Notes: a model not told the origin generated them from the sequence alone. DNA of 23,469 bases from an uncultured Clostridia bacterium (GCA_947628395.1 CANQZP010000014.1:1-23469); one strand, 5' to 3'. Numbered from the stretch's first letter, positions 15,161 through 22,836 are shown. Translations and numbers: made by a program.

Positions 15161-17086
15161 TTAATTTTTATTATTTATCTCTTTCTTTATTTTTTCTATA
15201 AACTCATCTATTTTTTGTGTTCCAATGTCTCCATCATTTCTTGTACGTACACTAACACTATTGCTTTCTACTTCTTTATCTCCAACTACAAGCATATATG
15301 GTATTTTTTGTAATTGAGCTTCACGAATCTTATATCCTGTTTTTTCTTGTCTGTCATCAACTTCTACTCTAATATCATTTTCTTCAAACTCTTTCTTTAT
15401 TTTATTTGCATAATCAATATGTGCATCAGATATTGGTAATATTTTTACTTGAACTGGAGATAACCATGTTGGCAAAGCTCCCTTAAATTGTTCTAATATC
15501 AAAGCTAAAAATCTTTCATAAGAACCAAGTATAGCTCTATGAACCATAACAGGAGTTTGTTTTTCACCATTTTTATCAATATAATACAATCCAAATCTCT
15601 TAGGAGTTGAAAAATCTACTTGAACAGTTGGAATCTGTACTTCTCTTCCTAAAGCATCAGTAAACATGAAGTCTAATTTTGGACCATATAAAGCAGCTTC
15701 TCCTTCACATCTTTTAGCTTCTAATTTAAGTTCATCTGATACTTCTTGTAACATTTCTTCACATAAGTCCCAATCTTCTTTACTTCCTATATATTTTTCT
15801 GGATGATCATAATCTCTTACAGACAATGAAACCCAATGATTTTCCCATAATCCCATTCTAGTATAAAAATCTCTTATTATATTACACATATTTATTACTT
15901 CATCTTTTACCTGATCTATCCTACAGAAAGAATGTCCATCTTCAATAGTAATTGCATAAACTCTTGATAAACCTCCCACAGAACCTTGTAATTCTGCTCT
16001 ATACTGTTTGTCAGACTCCATGTATCTTATAGGTAAATCTTTATAACTTCTCATTTTTGAAGCATATATTTGAGTATGATGAGGACATTGAACTGGTTTT
16101 AAAACAAATTCATGACCTTTAGGAGAACTAACTCTAAACAATTCATCATTAAATTTTTGAGCATGTCCTGATGTCTCAAACAAACTAATATTAGCAAGTG
16201 AAGGACAACTTACTTTTTCAAATCCATAACTTCTACATATTTTTTCTATTTCTCTTTGTAATGTATCTTTTACTATTGTTCCTTTTGGTGTATATAATGG
16301 TAATCCACCACCTACATAGTCTGAAAAGCAGAATAAATCTAAGTCTTTACCTATCTTTCTATGATCTCTTTCTTTTGCCTCTTCAAGTCTTGCTAAGTAT
16401 TCTTCTAAATCTTTCTTTTTAGGGAAAGAAATAGCATAAATTCTTTGTAAGACATCTCTTTTTTCATCACCTCTCCAATAAGCACTTGAAGATGAAAGAA
16501 TTTTTATTGACTTAACCTTTCCAGTACTCATCAAATGTGGACCTGCACATAAATCCACAAAATCACCTTGTTTATAGAAAGATATTTCTTCTCCTTTAGG
16601 TAAATCGTTAATAAGTTCAATTTTAAAAGGTTCGTCTTTCATCAATTCTAAAGCTTCTTTTTTAGGAAGTGAAAATCTCTCTATTTCTATATCTTCTTTT
16701 ATTATTTTATTCATTTCCTGTTCAATTTTCTCTTTATCCTCATCAGAAAAAGCGGTTTTTACATCAAAATCATAATAAAATCCATTATCTATTGCTGGAC
16801 CAATTGCAAACTTTACTTCAGGAAATAATCTTTTAACTGCTTGAGCCATAATATGAGAACTTGTATGCCAATAAGCTTTTTTTCCTTCTAAACTGCTTTC
16901 AAAAGTTTCTATAGTCAATTTACAATCCTCATTTAATTCATATCTTAAATCTTTTACCTCTGAATTTACAGTTCCACATGTTGCAACCCTTGCTAACCCT
17001 TCACTAATTTTTTTTGCGACATCTATTATAGTAGTACCTTTTTCTACTTCCATAATAGCTCCGTCTTTCAAAATAACTTTAATCAT
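15161..17086 (-). CDS. thrS: Threonyl-tRNA synthetase
   Basis: A 641-residue class II synthetase charging tRNA-Thr. Domains in order: TGS (about 1-60, MIKVILKDGAIMEVEKGT), editing/SAD domain (HTSSHIMAQAVKRLFP; DLCAGPHL), catalytic core, and anticodon-binding domain (WLSPVQVKILPISD to the end). Zinc ligands are recognisable as Cys of QCPHH, His of EDGHSF and His of MVHRAILGSYER. The core is divergent: PMNCPGH of E. coli reads PVQCPHH here, and the motif 2 loop lacks the usual GLTRVRGFTQDDAH form. The ATG at 17086 follows AAGGAGG; upstream in-frame codons lie in the T-box terminator. Regulated by that T-box, ends at its own terminator. Confidence 0.95.
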   Translation of the reverse strand: MIKVILKDGAIMEVEKGTTIIDVAKKISEGLARVATCGTVNSEVKDLRYELNEDCKLTIETFESSLEGKKAYWHTSSHIMAQAVKRLFPEVKFAIGPAIDNGFYYDFDVKTAFSDEDKEKIEQEMNKIIKEDIEIERFSLPKKEALELMKDEPFKIELINDLPKGEEISFYKQGDFVDLCAGPHLMSTGKVKSIKILSSSSAYWRGDEKRDVLQRIYAISFPKKKDLEEYLARLEEAKERDHRKIGKDLDLFCFSDYVGGGLPLYTPKGTIVKDTLQREIEKICRSYGFEKVSCPSLANISLFETSGHAQKFNDELFRVSSPKGHEFVLKPVQCPHHTQIYASKMRSYKDLPIRYMESDKQYRAELQGSVGGLSRVYAITIEDGHSFCRIDQVKDEVINMCNIIRDFYTRMGLWENHWVSLSVRDYDHPEKYIGSKEDWDLCEEMLQEVSDELKLEAKRCEGEAALYGPKLDFMFTDALGREVQIPTVQVDFSTPKRFGLYYIDKNGEKQTPVMVHRAILGSYERFLALILEQFKGALPTWLSPVQVKILPISDAHIDYANKIKKEFEENDIRVEVDDRQEKTGYKIREAQLQKIPYMLVVGDKEVESNSVSVRTRNDGDIGTQKIDEFIEKIKKEINNKN

Positions 17087-17101
17087 TTTTAAAACCTCCT
17101 T

Positions 17102-17358
17102 TTCAAATCTATTGTTAAAAGCACTCCTAACAGTACTAATAACAATACTTTTAGGAGTGCTTTTAATTGGCACGGTTCCATCCTAAATTTAACTTAATTA
17201 TAGAATATAATAAAATTTACCAATAATACTTTGATATTATTTCGAAGAGGTAGTTTTTCAAATATATTTACTTAAATTGGATTCCAGCCCATGTCCAATT
17301 ATCTCTGTAAGCAACCCTTATTTTACTTTTTCTCTCATTTACTATAATCTATTCAATC
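17102..17358 (-). promoter_or_regulatory. T-box riboswitch in the thrS leader
   Basis: Read on the minus strand, the leader holds the T-box element GGATGGAACCGTGCC (17169-17183), followed at once by a 14-bp terminator stem (17117-17130, 17151-17164). Upstream, stem I features include AGAGA and a hairpin AATTGGA/TCCAATT with a GGGCTGGAA loop. The likely specifier region AACTACC (17249-17255) contains two Thr codons, ACT and ACC; I cannot decide which is read. Uncharged tRNA-Thr would favour the antiterminator and raise thrS expression. Confidence 0.88.
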
Positions 17359-17364
17359 AATCAC

Positions 17365-17393
17365 ATTTTAACTCTTTTTTTACTCATTGTCAA
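17365..17393 (-). promoter_or_regulatory. thrS promoter
   Basis: Perfect TTGACA (17388-17393), 17 bp, TAAAAT (17365-17370) on the minus strand. Start near 17358 gives a leader of about 270 nt. Confidence 0.85.
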
Positions 17394-17494
17394 TACTAAA
17401 TAAAACAGCAAATAGAACATTTTTTTAAGTTATTCAAAAATTATTTAGTTACAGAACAAATAAAATGATAAAACTAATCAAATAACTAACAAGC

Positions 17495-17526
17495 GAAAAA
17501 AATCCTCCAGCTCAAGCTGAAGGATT
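17495..17526 (-). terminator. Terminator of the cotJC remnant
   Basis: A 12-bp stem (17501-17512, 17515-17526) with two mismatched or wobble positions and a very short loop, then seven T on the minus strand. It starts 4 bp after the cotJC stop. Confidence 0.85.
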
Positions 17527-17530
17527 CTTA

Positions 17531-17860
17531 TTACATATTATTATTGTTATTAGTATTCATACCCATATAGTAGCACTTTTCTGCTAATTTATCTTGAACA
17601 CTATTTAATGCTTCACCAAATCTTTGGAAGTGAACTACCTCACGTTGTCTTAAAAATCTTAATGGATCTATTACATCTGGATCATCAGCACATAAATCAA
17701 TTAATTTTTCATAAGTTGCTCTTGCTTTTTGTTCTGCTGCTAAATCCTCTTGTAAATTTGCAACTGGATCACCTTTACATGCAATATATGCTGCTGTAAA
17801 AGGAACTCCTGCTGCTGATGCAGGATATACGTCAACGCCATGTGGTGTGTGTTTGTAAAC
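17531..17860 (-). pseudogene. cotJC: 3' fragment of cotJC (spore-coat manganese catalase)
   Basis: An open frame of 109 codons plus TAA with no start. It reads HTPHGVDVYPASAAGVPFTA, then GDPVANLQEDLAAEQKARAT, then DDPDVIDPLRFLRQREVVHF and QRFGEALNSVQDKL, which is the C-terminal half of CotJC/Mn-catalase including part of the ferritin-like helices and metal-ligand positions (ExxxR/ExxHF). The full protein has about 190 residues, so 80-90 N-terminal residues are missing. Similarity ends near 17860, where the sequence changes to the non-coding left end of the mobile element. Natural terminator present, no promoter. The missing half should lie past the element's right end. Confidence 0.88.
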
Positions 17861-17911
17861 TATCCTAAAAGAAAATATATATGTAACTACTTATTTTGTA
17901 CAAGAAATTTT

Positions 17912-18047
17912 ATGCCTACATTTATTATAGGCATTGTTTATTACTTTACAATCTTATTTAGCCTAAAATCGATTGTGAGGGCAAAGATAATTAAATATTA
18001 AATTAAGAAAGTCATTTGTAATGTAAAAGTTACAAATGTCTTTTTTT
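17912..18047 (+). terminator. Stem-loops near the left end; terminator at 18008-18043
   Basis: AAAGTCATTTGTAA/TTACAAATGTCTTT (18008-18021, 18030-18043), one T-T mismatch, then a T-run: a good plus-strand terminator. A second, 7-bp hairpin ATGCCTA/TAGGCAT is at 17912-17934. Between them is a 29-codon hydrophobic frame from the ATG at 17912, but it has no ribosome site, so I do not call it as a gene. A plus-strand transcript may enter from the chromosome and end here. Confidence 0.6.
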
Positions 18048-18054
18048 ATTGCGA

Positions 18055-18393
18055 GAGAAATGCAGTACCTCTATAAAAGTGCTAGGTGTAATGAGCCGAT
18101 GCTATAAAATTCATTCGTATTCGTATAAACGGTCTATTTATGCAAAATGCGTGAGTGAGATTTTAGAACACAGACTCACAATAATAAAAGAGTATTCGGT
18201 GGCAAAACTTGAAAGGGATTTGTAATTGTAAAAAGTTTGGGCAAGTATGAACAAAGATGTTTACCTACATCAGCAATTACAGTAGCAAAGGCTACTTACT
18301 AGACTACCTATGAAACAAGGCGAACGACCGACGGTTTCAGCTAATATAGGTGTAATAATTCTATTTTTTATGAATGGGATTATTACACCTTTT
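18055..18393 (+). ncRNA. Candidate structured leader RNA with attenuator ahead of mobV
   Basis: About 340 bp without a convincing gene, between two terminators. Local hairpins include GTGAGT/ACTCAC, GATG/CATC and GTAGC/GCTAC (near 18270-18297). ACCTAT (18306-18311) pairs with ATAGGT (18346-18351), with inner GAAAC/GTTTC. That pairing shares bases 18348-18351 with a terminator stem AGGTGTAATAAT/ATTATTACACCT (18348-18359, 18379-18390) followed by TTT. The two folds exclude each other, as in an attenuator. I do not recognise it as a known RNA class. Confidence 0.4.
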
Positions 18394-18535
18394 CACTTTA
18401 GCTCACTTCCTCTGGTTTCTACTTTATTTAGCTAAAGTGAATTTAATAAAAATTGCGTTAAGCAAATTTTTATTAAATAACCTAAAAATGCTTTAGCTTT
18501 TTTAGGTTTGGGGTGTGGGGTTTACCCTGCCACAC
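18392..18535 (+). repeat. Four consecutive stem-loops before oriT
   Basis: Perfect 12-bp TTCACTTTAGCT/AGCTAAAGTGAA (18392-18403, 18430-18441); a 16-bp stem with one bulge (18441-18456, 18462-18478); 10-bp AACCTAAAAA/TTTTTAGGTT (18479-18488, 18499-18508); and GTGTGG/CCACAC (18513-18518, 18530-18535) with inner GGGT/ACCC. The first three are nearly contiguous. No gene fits here. Such arrays occur in transfer leading regions and single-strand origins; the role here is inferred. Confidence 0.6.
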
Positions 18536-18563
18536 TTACACTTTTTGCCAAGAGGCTAAAAAA

Positions 18564-18585
18564 GTGTTGTAGTGTGTTACAACAC
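18564..18585 (+). other. oriT with pMV158-type nick site
   Basis: An 8-bp inverted repeat GTGTTGTA/TACAACAC encloses the loop GTGTGT. In the pMV158 oriT the MobM nick site has an inverted repeat around the same loop, with cleavage TAGTGTG/TTA. By analogy the nick here would fall between 18576 and 18577. It is 71 bp upstream of the MobV gene, the usual place. Confidence 0.82.
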
Positions 18586-18656
18586 AATCCAAAAATGAAC
18601 AAATATTTAAATTAACATAGTGTTATTGACTGTGCTAGAAAAGGAGGAATACCTAT

Positions 18657-19838
18657 ATGAGTTATGCAATAATTAGAAATGCAAAATACAAAAGAGAAAA
18701 TCTAAAAGGAATATATAGACACAACGAAAGGAAAAATAAAAACTATTCTAATAAAAATATAAATGAAGAATTATCATACTTTAATTATTCATTAAAAGGC
18801 TGTACTCATTCGTATGAAAAAGAATTTGATTTACTTAAAGAAAAATATAATTTAAAAGGACAAATAAAAACAGTAAGCAATATTGCTTGTGAATACATTA
18901 TTACTTCTGATAAAGATTTTTTTGATAATATTGGAGAAAAAGAAACTAAAAGATATTTTGAAACTGCATATAAATTTGTTTGCGAATATAAAGATTTAGG
19001 AGAACAGTATATTCTCTCTGCAAAAGTACATATGGATGAAGAAAGTCCACATATGCATTTAGTTTTCATTCCAGTAATTCATACGAATGATAAAAAAGGA
19101 AATAATATTGATAAGATCGCTTGTAGTGAATTTTGGAAAGAAAAAGATAGTTATAGGCAATTACAAGATGCATTTTATAATTACATAGTATCAAATAATT
19201 TTGATTTACAACGTGGAAATCCGAGTGAGAGAGTTCATTTATCAGTTAAAGATTATAAAAATATTACAAACTTTGAGGAAAATAAAACATTATTAAAAGA
19301 TATAAAAATAGAATTACCAGAAGTTCCTAGTATTTCAAATTTTAGATGGACAATTAAAAATAGAGATGAAAAAATTCAGGAACAAATTATAAAGCCGAAA
19401 GATAAAACTATAAAAGAATTACAGAAACAAAATGCTTTGCTCGCTATTGCTTTAAATAAACAAATCAAAACAGTTGATAAAGCTATAAAATATGAGAAAC
19501 AAATAAAACCAATTCTAGATGAGAATACTGAACTTAAAGAAAAATGTGAATCTATTGAAAATAATTACTCTGTTAAATTAAAAGAAGAAACTAAAAAAAT
19601 CGAAGCTAAATATGAAAATGAAATTTATCACTTAGAAAGTGAAAATAATTATTTAAGAAATATTATAAATACATTAAAACAAACATTAAAAAAAGTCTTT
19701 ATTTGGATTTCTCATAAGCTGTCTGTATCTGAAGACGATGAATTAATACGAAAATTTGAATTAGATACAGATACTTACATAGATGCAGAAAAACAAATTG
19801 AACATGAAGAAGAATTTAAAGATTTAGAAATGTATTAA
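18657..19838 (+). CDS. MobV-family relaxase (Pre/Mob, TnpZ-like)
   Basis: A 393-residue DNA-strand transferase that would nick oriT and pilot the single strand into a recipient. The N-terminus (MSYAIIRNAKYKRENLKGIY, then HNERKN) is the MobV signature. The HUH metal motif HMDEESPHMH puts His125, Glu128, His132 and His134 in place. The catalytic domain ends near 210. The C-terminal part, about 245-345, is a Lys/Glu-rich coiled coil as in MobM dimers. AAAGGAGG precedes the ATG. Length is near that of plasmid Mob proteins. The oriT just upstream and the serine recombinase to the right support a mobilizable element. Base composition is as AT-rich as the host. Confidence 0.93.
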   Translation: MSYAIIRNAKYKRENLKGIYRHNERKNKNYSNKNINEELSYFNYSLKGCTHSYEKEFDLLKEKYNLKGQIKTVSNIACEYIITSDKDFFDNIGEKETKRYFETAYKFVCEYKDLGEQYILSAKVHMDEESPHMHLVFIPVIHTNDKKGNNIDKIACSEFWKEKDSYRQLQDAFYNYIVSNNFDLQRGNPSERVHLSVKDYKNITNFEENKTLLKDIKIELPEVPSISNFRWTIKNRDEKIQEQIIKPKDKTIKELQKQNALLAIALNKQIKTVDKAIKYEKQIKPILDENTELKEKCESIENNYSVKLKEETKKIEAKYENEIYHLESENNYLRNIINTLKQTLKKVFIWISHKLSVSEDDELIRKFELDTDTYIDAEKQIEHEEEFKDLEMY

Positions 19839-19846
19839 AAAGATTT

Positions 19847-19871
19847 TGAGGGGACTTAATCAGTCCCCTCA
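19847..19871. terminator. Stem-loop between convergent genes
   Basis: Perfect 9-bp stem TGAGGGGAC/GTCCCCTCA (19847-19855, 19863-19871) with a 7-nt loop, between the mobV stop and the stop of the minus-strand 142-aa gene. No T-run on the plus strand and only a broken one on the minus strand, so its strength is uncertain. Confidence 0.6.
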
Positions 19872-19880
19872 TTGCATAGC

Positions 19881-20309
19881 TTAATCAAACAGTTCTTCGT
19901 CCATTGCGAAATTTCCACCCCAGATTTCTCCATCATCAGTCATAAAAGTAATCGATGTATTAAAAGCTTTCGGGCGATAGAAACGGTGTTGGATTACATT
20001 TCCTAAGATGATTGTATCCTGGTATGCATACGAATCACCCATCTTTTCTTTAAAGACATTCGTGATTTCATTTCTTTCCTCGTCTGATAAGACAACATAT
20101 ATCAGTCTCTTATCAAAACCTTGGTAGAAATGATATCTTTTGAATTCGCCTTTTTCAGATGTTTCGATATAGTGAAACGGTTGCTCACCATAAAGAAAAG
20201 AATGAGTCGGATGTGTGCTTTCAAGATACTTTCTTGCTTTAGCTATTTCTGGGCTTTCCCGTACCTCCTTTTTCGCATTTTCGTTTTTCTTTTTGAAAAG
20301 TCCAAACAT
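19881..20309 (-). CDS. Hypothetical cargo protein, higher GC than its surroundings
   Basis: A 142-residue soluble protein I do not recognise. The N-terminus is MFGLFKKKNENAKKE, then a compact mixed alpha/beta sequence with HSFLYGEQPFHYIETSEKG and ITFMTDDGEIWGGNFAMDEE near the end, and an acidic C-terminus. No signal peptide, membrane helix or known motif. Codons such as CGA, CGT, GTC and TCC are frequent, and GC looks near 40%, well above both neighbours, so it was probably gained from another source. It has its own strong promoter and AGGAGG site and opposes mobV. It may be a recent cargo gene of the element; an immunity-type or regulatory role would be a guess. Confidence 0.8.
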   Translation of the reverse strand: MFGLFKKKNENAKKEVRESPEIAKARKYLESTHPTHSFLYGEQPFHYIETSEKGEFKRYHFYQGFDKRLIYVVLSDEERNEITNVFKEKMGDSYAYQDTIILGNVIQHRFYRPKAFNTSITFMTDDGEIWGGNFAMDEELFD

Positions 20310-20362
20310 AAGAATAACCTCCTTTGTTTATTTGCCATGCTTGTACCAAAATGGTTGAAAAT

Positions 20363-20391
20363 ATTATATCACAATTTATGTGAACTTTCAA
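20363..20391 (-). promoter_or_regulatory. Promoter of the 142-aa cargo gene
   Basis: TTGAAA (20386-20391), 17 bp ending in TGA, TATAAT (20363-20368) on the minus strand, with extended -10. Start near 20356, about 47 nt before the ATG. It lies between the two cargo units, so the 142-aa gene is expressed independently. Confidence 0.7.
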
Positions 20392-20417
20392 ATGAAATCG
20401 AATATTTTTCCGTAAAA

Positions 20418-21839
20418 TTATCCTCTTTGTATTATTTCAAAATTAGCTTTAACATTCTCTTTTAAGTTAGAAGATAAAAATACATCTTCTGAAGCTTGTA
20501 AAAGATTCAAAACTTCATCTTCGCTCATTAAGAACATTGACATAAGATGAAAGTAAAATTCTGCATTATGAAGTTCCATAATCTTTTTATCATCAATTTT
20601 TTTAGAAAAGCTAATACTATTATCTAATTGCTTTTTATAAGTATAACCATTGTTTTCTAATTTTTGTATTATATATGCAGGATTAAATATAGTAAAGATA
20701 TTTTTTCTTTGAAATATTATATCTTTTAAGACATTAAGGTTTAAATCCCACATTGCAAGAGGAACATTACCATAGTGACAAATTAAAGGGAGTTCTGACA
20801 TATATATAGAATTATATTTACTTTCTTTAATTATTATTTTATTTACTTCTTCTAAATCAAAGTTGTTTTCAACATTTTTCTTGTTTTTTATATTAGATGA
20901 GAGTTGGTCAGAAAGTTTTTTATTATCATTTATAAAACATGCTATTACTAAACTGTTACAAACTTTTTCTACACACGCACCATTGCTTTTAGATTTTTTG
21001 CAAATTTCTTCAAGGTCTTTATAGTAATACATTGCTTTTCTATCACCTAATTTTCTTATTTCTTGTTTATCTTTTGAAAACATATTTTCCATATTTTTTA
21101 TTTGCCTTTCCAATCTTTCTATAACATAATTAGGGAAACCTTCATGATTTTTAATTTCACTATTAAACTTTAGCTCTGATTGTTTGCCATTTGGTGCATA
21201 TAATATAGTATCTCCTTTAAAATTAATTTTAGATATAAAATCCACAGATATTTCTAATTTATTATCTTCTTGCTTAGATTTTAATTCTCCTATAGCAACT
21301 ATTCTACTGTTCTGTGGAGAATATAAACTGATATCGCCAATATTTAGAAAATTACAAATTCCATTATAAAGTACAATACATCCATTAAATACAGCAGTAT
21401 TACTTATAAATGTTAATTCTGCCTTTGTTCCTAATCCTTTTGCCATATGTGTTACTCTTGGATTCTTACTATGTTTTTTTATTAAGTCCATATCCTTATT
21501 ATAAAAAATATATATAAAACCATCGCCTATGCATTTACCAATATTTATTACGTTATTTATAAATTCTTTATATTCTTTTAGCTTTTTCATTCTTTTTTTA
21601 AACCATTCTATTTTGTATCTGCTTTTATTTTTTATTAAGTATTGTTCTTCTTCACAAACTTTATAATAAATTTCTTCCTCTTTATAAATTGCATTTGCAA
21701 GTTTGGGCTGAAAACTAAATAATTCATCTATATTAAAATTAGATGAACGAAAATCTTTAAAAATTTTCCAACATTCTAAATATTCTTTTTCAACTTTATC
21801 TGTTGCTTTAATTATTTCATTTTTCGCTATAAGTTTCAT
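20418..21839 (-). CDS. Uncharacterised cargo protein with possible PD-(D/E)XK nuclease core
   Basis: 473 residues, family not recognised. Residues 1-100 are helical and Lys/Glu-rich. The stretch 100-190 contains strands in a pattern like the restriction-endonuclease fold: Glu141 in KAELTFIS, Asp169 in NIGDISLYS and Glu185-x-Lys187 in IVAIGELKSK, which would give E...D...ExK. Residues 245-290 may be coiled coil; the C-terminal part is helical with no known motif. The nuclease reading is by eye and needs structure comparison. Its ATG overlaps the stop of the upstream zinc-ribbon gene by 4 bp (ATGA), so the pair is one translationally coupled unit. With that partner truncated, expression and function are uncertain. 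No terminator is obvious after its stop. Confidence 0.7.
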   Translation of the reverse strand: MKLIAKNEIIKATDKVEKEYLECWKIFKDFRSSNFNIDELFSFQPKLANAIYKEEEIYYKVCEEEQYLIKNKSRYKIEWFKKRMKKLKEYKEFINNVINIGKCIGDGFIYIFYNKDMDLIKKHSKNPRVTHMAKGLGTKAELTFISNTAVFNGCIVLYNGICNFLNIGDISLYSPQNSRIVAIGELKSKQEDNKLEISVDFISKINFKGDTILYAPNGKQSELKFNSEIKNHEGFPNYVIERLERQIKNMENMFSKDKQEIRKLGDRKAMYYYKDLEEICKKSKSNGACVEKVCNSLVIACFINDNKKLSDQLSSNIKNKKNVENNFDLEEVNKIIIKESKYNSIYMSELPLICHYGNVPLAMWDLNLNVLKDIIFQRKNIFTIFNPAYIIQKLENNGYTYKKQLDNSISFSKKIDDKKIMELHNAEFYFHLMSMFLMSEDEVLNLLQASEDVFLSSNLKENVKANFEIIQRG

Positions 21840-22318
21840 TTACTTTTACTCCTACTCTTATATACATTTGCTTGATTCCTACATTGAGGTGTATCATATT
21901 CTGCTCTTACATTTTCTGCTATAAACAGCTTACCACAATGTTTACAAATTCTTAAAGGTTGATTTTTATCGCATATTTTTACTAAAAGAATCGTATCTAA
22001 TGCAGATGCAAGAGAGTTAAATACCCATTGCAATGAAAAGTGTGTATCTCCAGCTTTTGCATTAATAGTAATATTTCTTGCTTTAAAAAAGTCCAACCCT
22101 TTAAAATTTCTCTCAATATATGGAGTTTCAAAGTCAAATGTATATGCACCAATAAATTGATTGTAAACTCTATTTGCAATTATTCCTATATCTTCAATTT
22201 TTTCGGCATAGTATTTTGAAAAAGGAATGCTAAATTCACGACTTCCACCCCAGAATACTTCTTCATCTGTTGTTTCTTCATCTCTTATAGTAGTAATATC
22301 ATTTCCTTTAAAGTAGTA
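21836..22318 (-). pseudogene. Zinc-ribbon-ended cargo protein, 5'-truncated
   Basis: An open frame of 160 codons ending in TGA, bounded upstream by a TAA (22319-22321) with no ATG or GTG in between. The first usable start is the TTG at 22096, well inside the domain (NITINAKAGDTHFSLQ). The readable protein has an N-terminal part with EEVFWGGSREFSIPFSKYYA and a C-terminal zinc-ribbon-like end: Cys-x2-Cys in RICKHCGKLFIA, then AEYDTPQCRNQANVYKSR. Related ribbons usually have a Cys where Asp stands in EYDTPQC, so one ligand seems lost. The break coincides with a hairpin (22329-22350), which suggests loss of the 5' end by recombination. ATGA overlap with the next gene shows they were a cassette. 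Confidence 0.65.
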
Positions 22319-22328
22319 TTACTATGTC

Positions 22329-22350
22329 AAAAATCTGTAGGCAGATTTTT
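22329..22350. terminator. Short symmetric hairpin at the cargo/core boundary
   Basis: AAAAATCTG/CAGATTTTT (22329-22337, 22342-22350), 9 bp with a 4-nt loop and T5 on the plus side. It precedes the ribosome site of the HTH gene and abuts the broken end of the zinc-ribbon gene. It may be a terminator or an attenuator. Confidence 0.5.
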
Positions 22351-22373
22351 CACCAAAGAAAGGAGGTTTTGAT

Positions 22374-22817
22374 ATGGCTTACAAACAAGAAATTATTACA
22401 AAATTCTATGACTTACATGAAAAGCTAAGTGTTATTGCAAAAGAATTAAATGTTAATCCATCATATGTAACGAAAGTGATTCAAAAAGATTGTAGATACA
22501 TTCCAGAAAAAGAATATAGAGCTAAAATCAGTAAAGAAAATCGCAAGAAATCAAAATGTGAATGGATTAGAAACAAAAGACATAATGATAAACAACTTGA
22601 TGAATACGTAAAATTACAACATAATCAAGCAAGTAAAGAATTATCATACTCATCTGAAATGTCAGATTTAGCATTTGCAAAATGGAATAGACAAATGTTT
22701 AGATATGATAAAAATTCAAGTGATTTAGTATTAAGAAAAGGATTTAAATATGCTTGTGATGTACCTAAAAGAGTTTGTAATATTATAAATCCTACTCAAA
22801 GGAGAGTCATATGTTAA
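22374..22817 (+). CDS. Helix-turn-helix DNA-binding protein of the element
   Basis: A 147-residue basic protein. Residues about 17-38, LSVIAKELNVNPSYVTKVI, form a helix-turn-helix of the sigma-region-4/LuxR-like kind. The rest is Lys/Arg-rich with conserved-looking SDLAFAKWNRQMFRYDKNSS and a C-terminal PKRVCNIINPTQRRVIC. Proteins of this shape are common next to serine recombinases in Firmicutes mobile elements, as far as I recall; the exact target is unknown. It could regulate the recombinase or transfer genes. AAAGGAGG lies at good spacing to the ATG. Plus-strand genes from here to the window end look like one integration/excision module. Confidence 0.8.
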   Translation: MAYKQEIITKFYDLHEKLSVIAKELNVNPSYVTKVIQKDCRYIPEKEYRAKISKENRKKSKCEWIRNKRHNDKQLDEYVKLQHNQASKELSYSSEMSDLAFAKWNRQMFRYDKNSSDLVLRKGFKYACDVPKRVCNIINPTQRRVIC

Positions 22818-22836
22818 TTAGATATATTTTTATTTT

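Noticed and set aside
17608..17799. Plus-strand 63-codon frame
   Set aside because: Antisense to the cotJC remnant, which has clear family motifs.
17912..18001. 29-codon hydrophobic frame at the left end of the element (toxin-like peptide)
   Set aside because: No ribosome site, no antisense RNA structure that I could recognise, and the start lies in a hairpin; too weak to call.
18055..18393. Group I or group II intron, or a self-cleaving ribozyme, in the leading region
   Set aside because: No domain V hairpin, no GUGYG 5' end, no group I core elements and no hammerhead CUGANGA core were seen.
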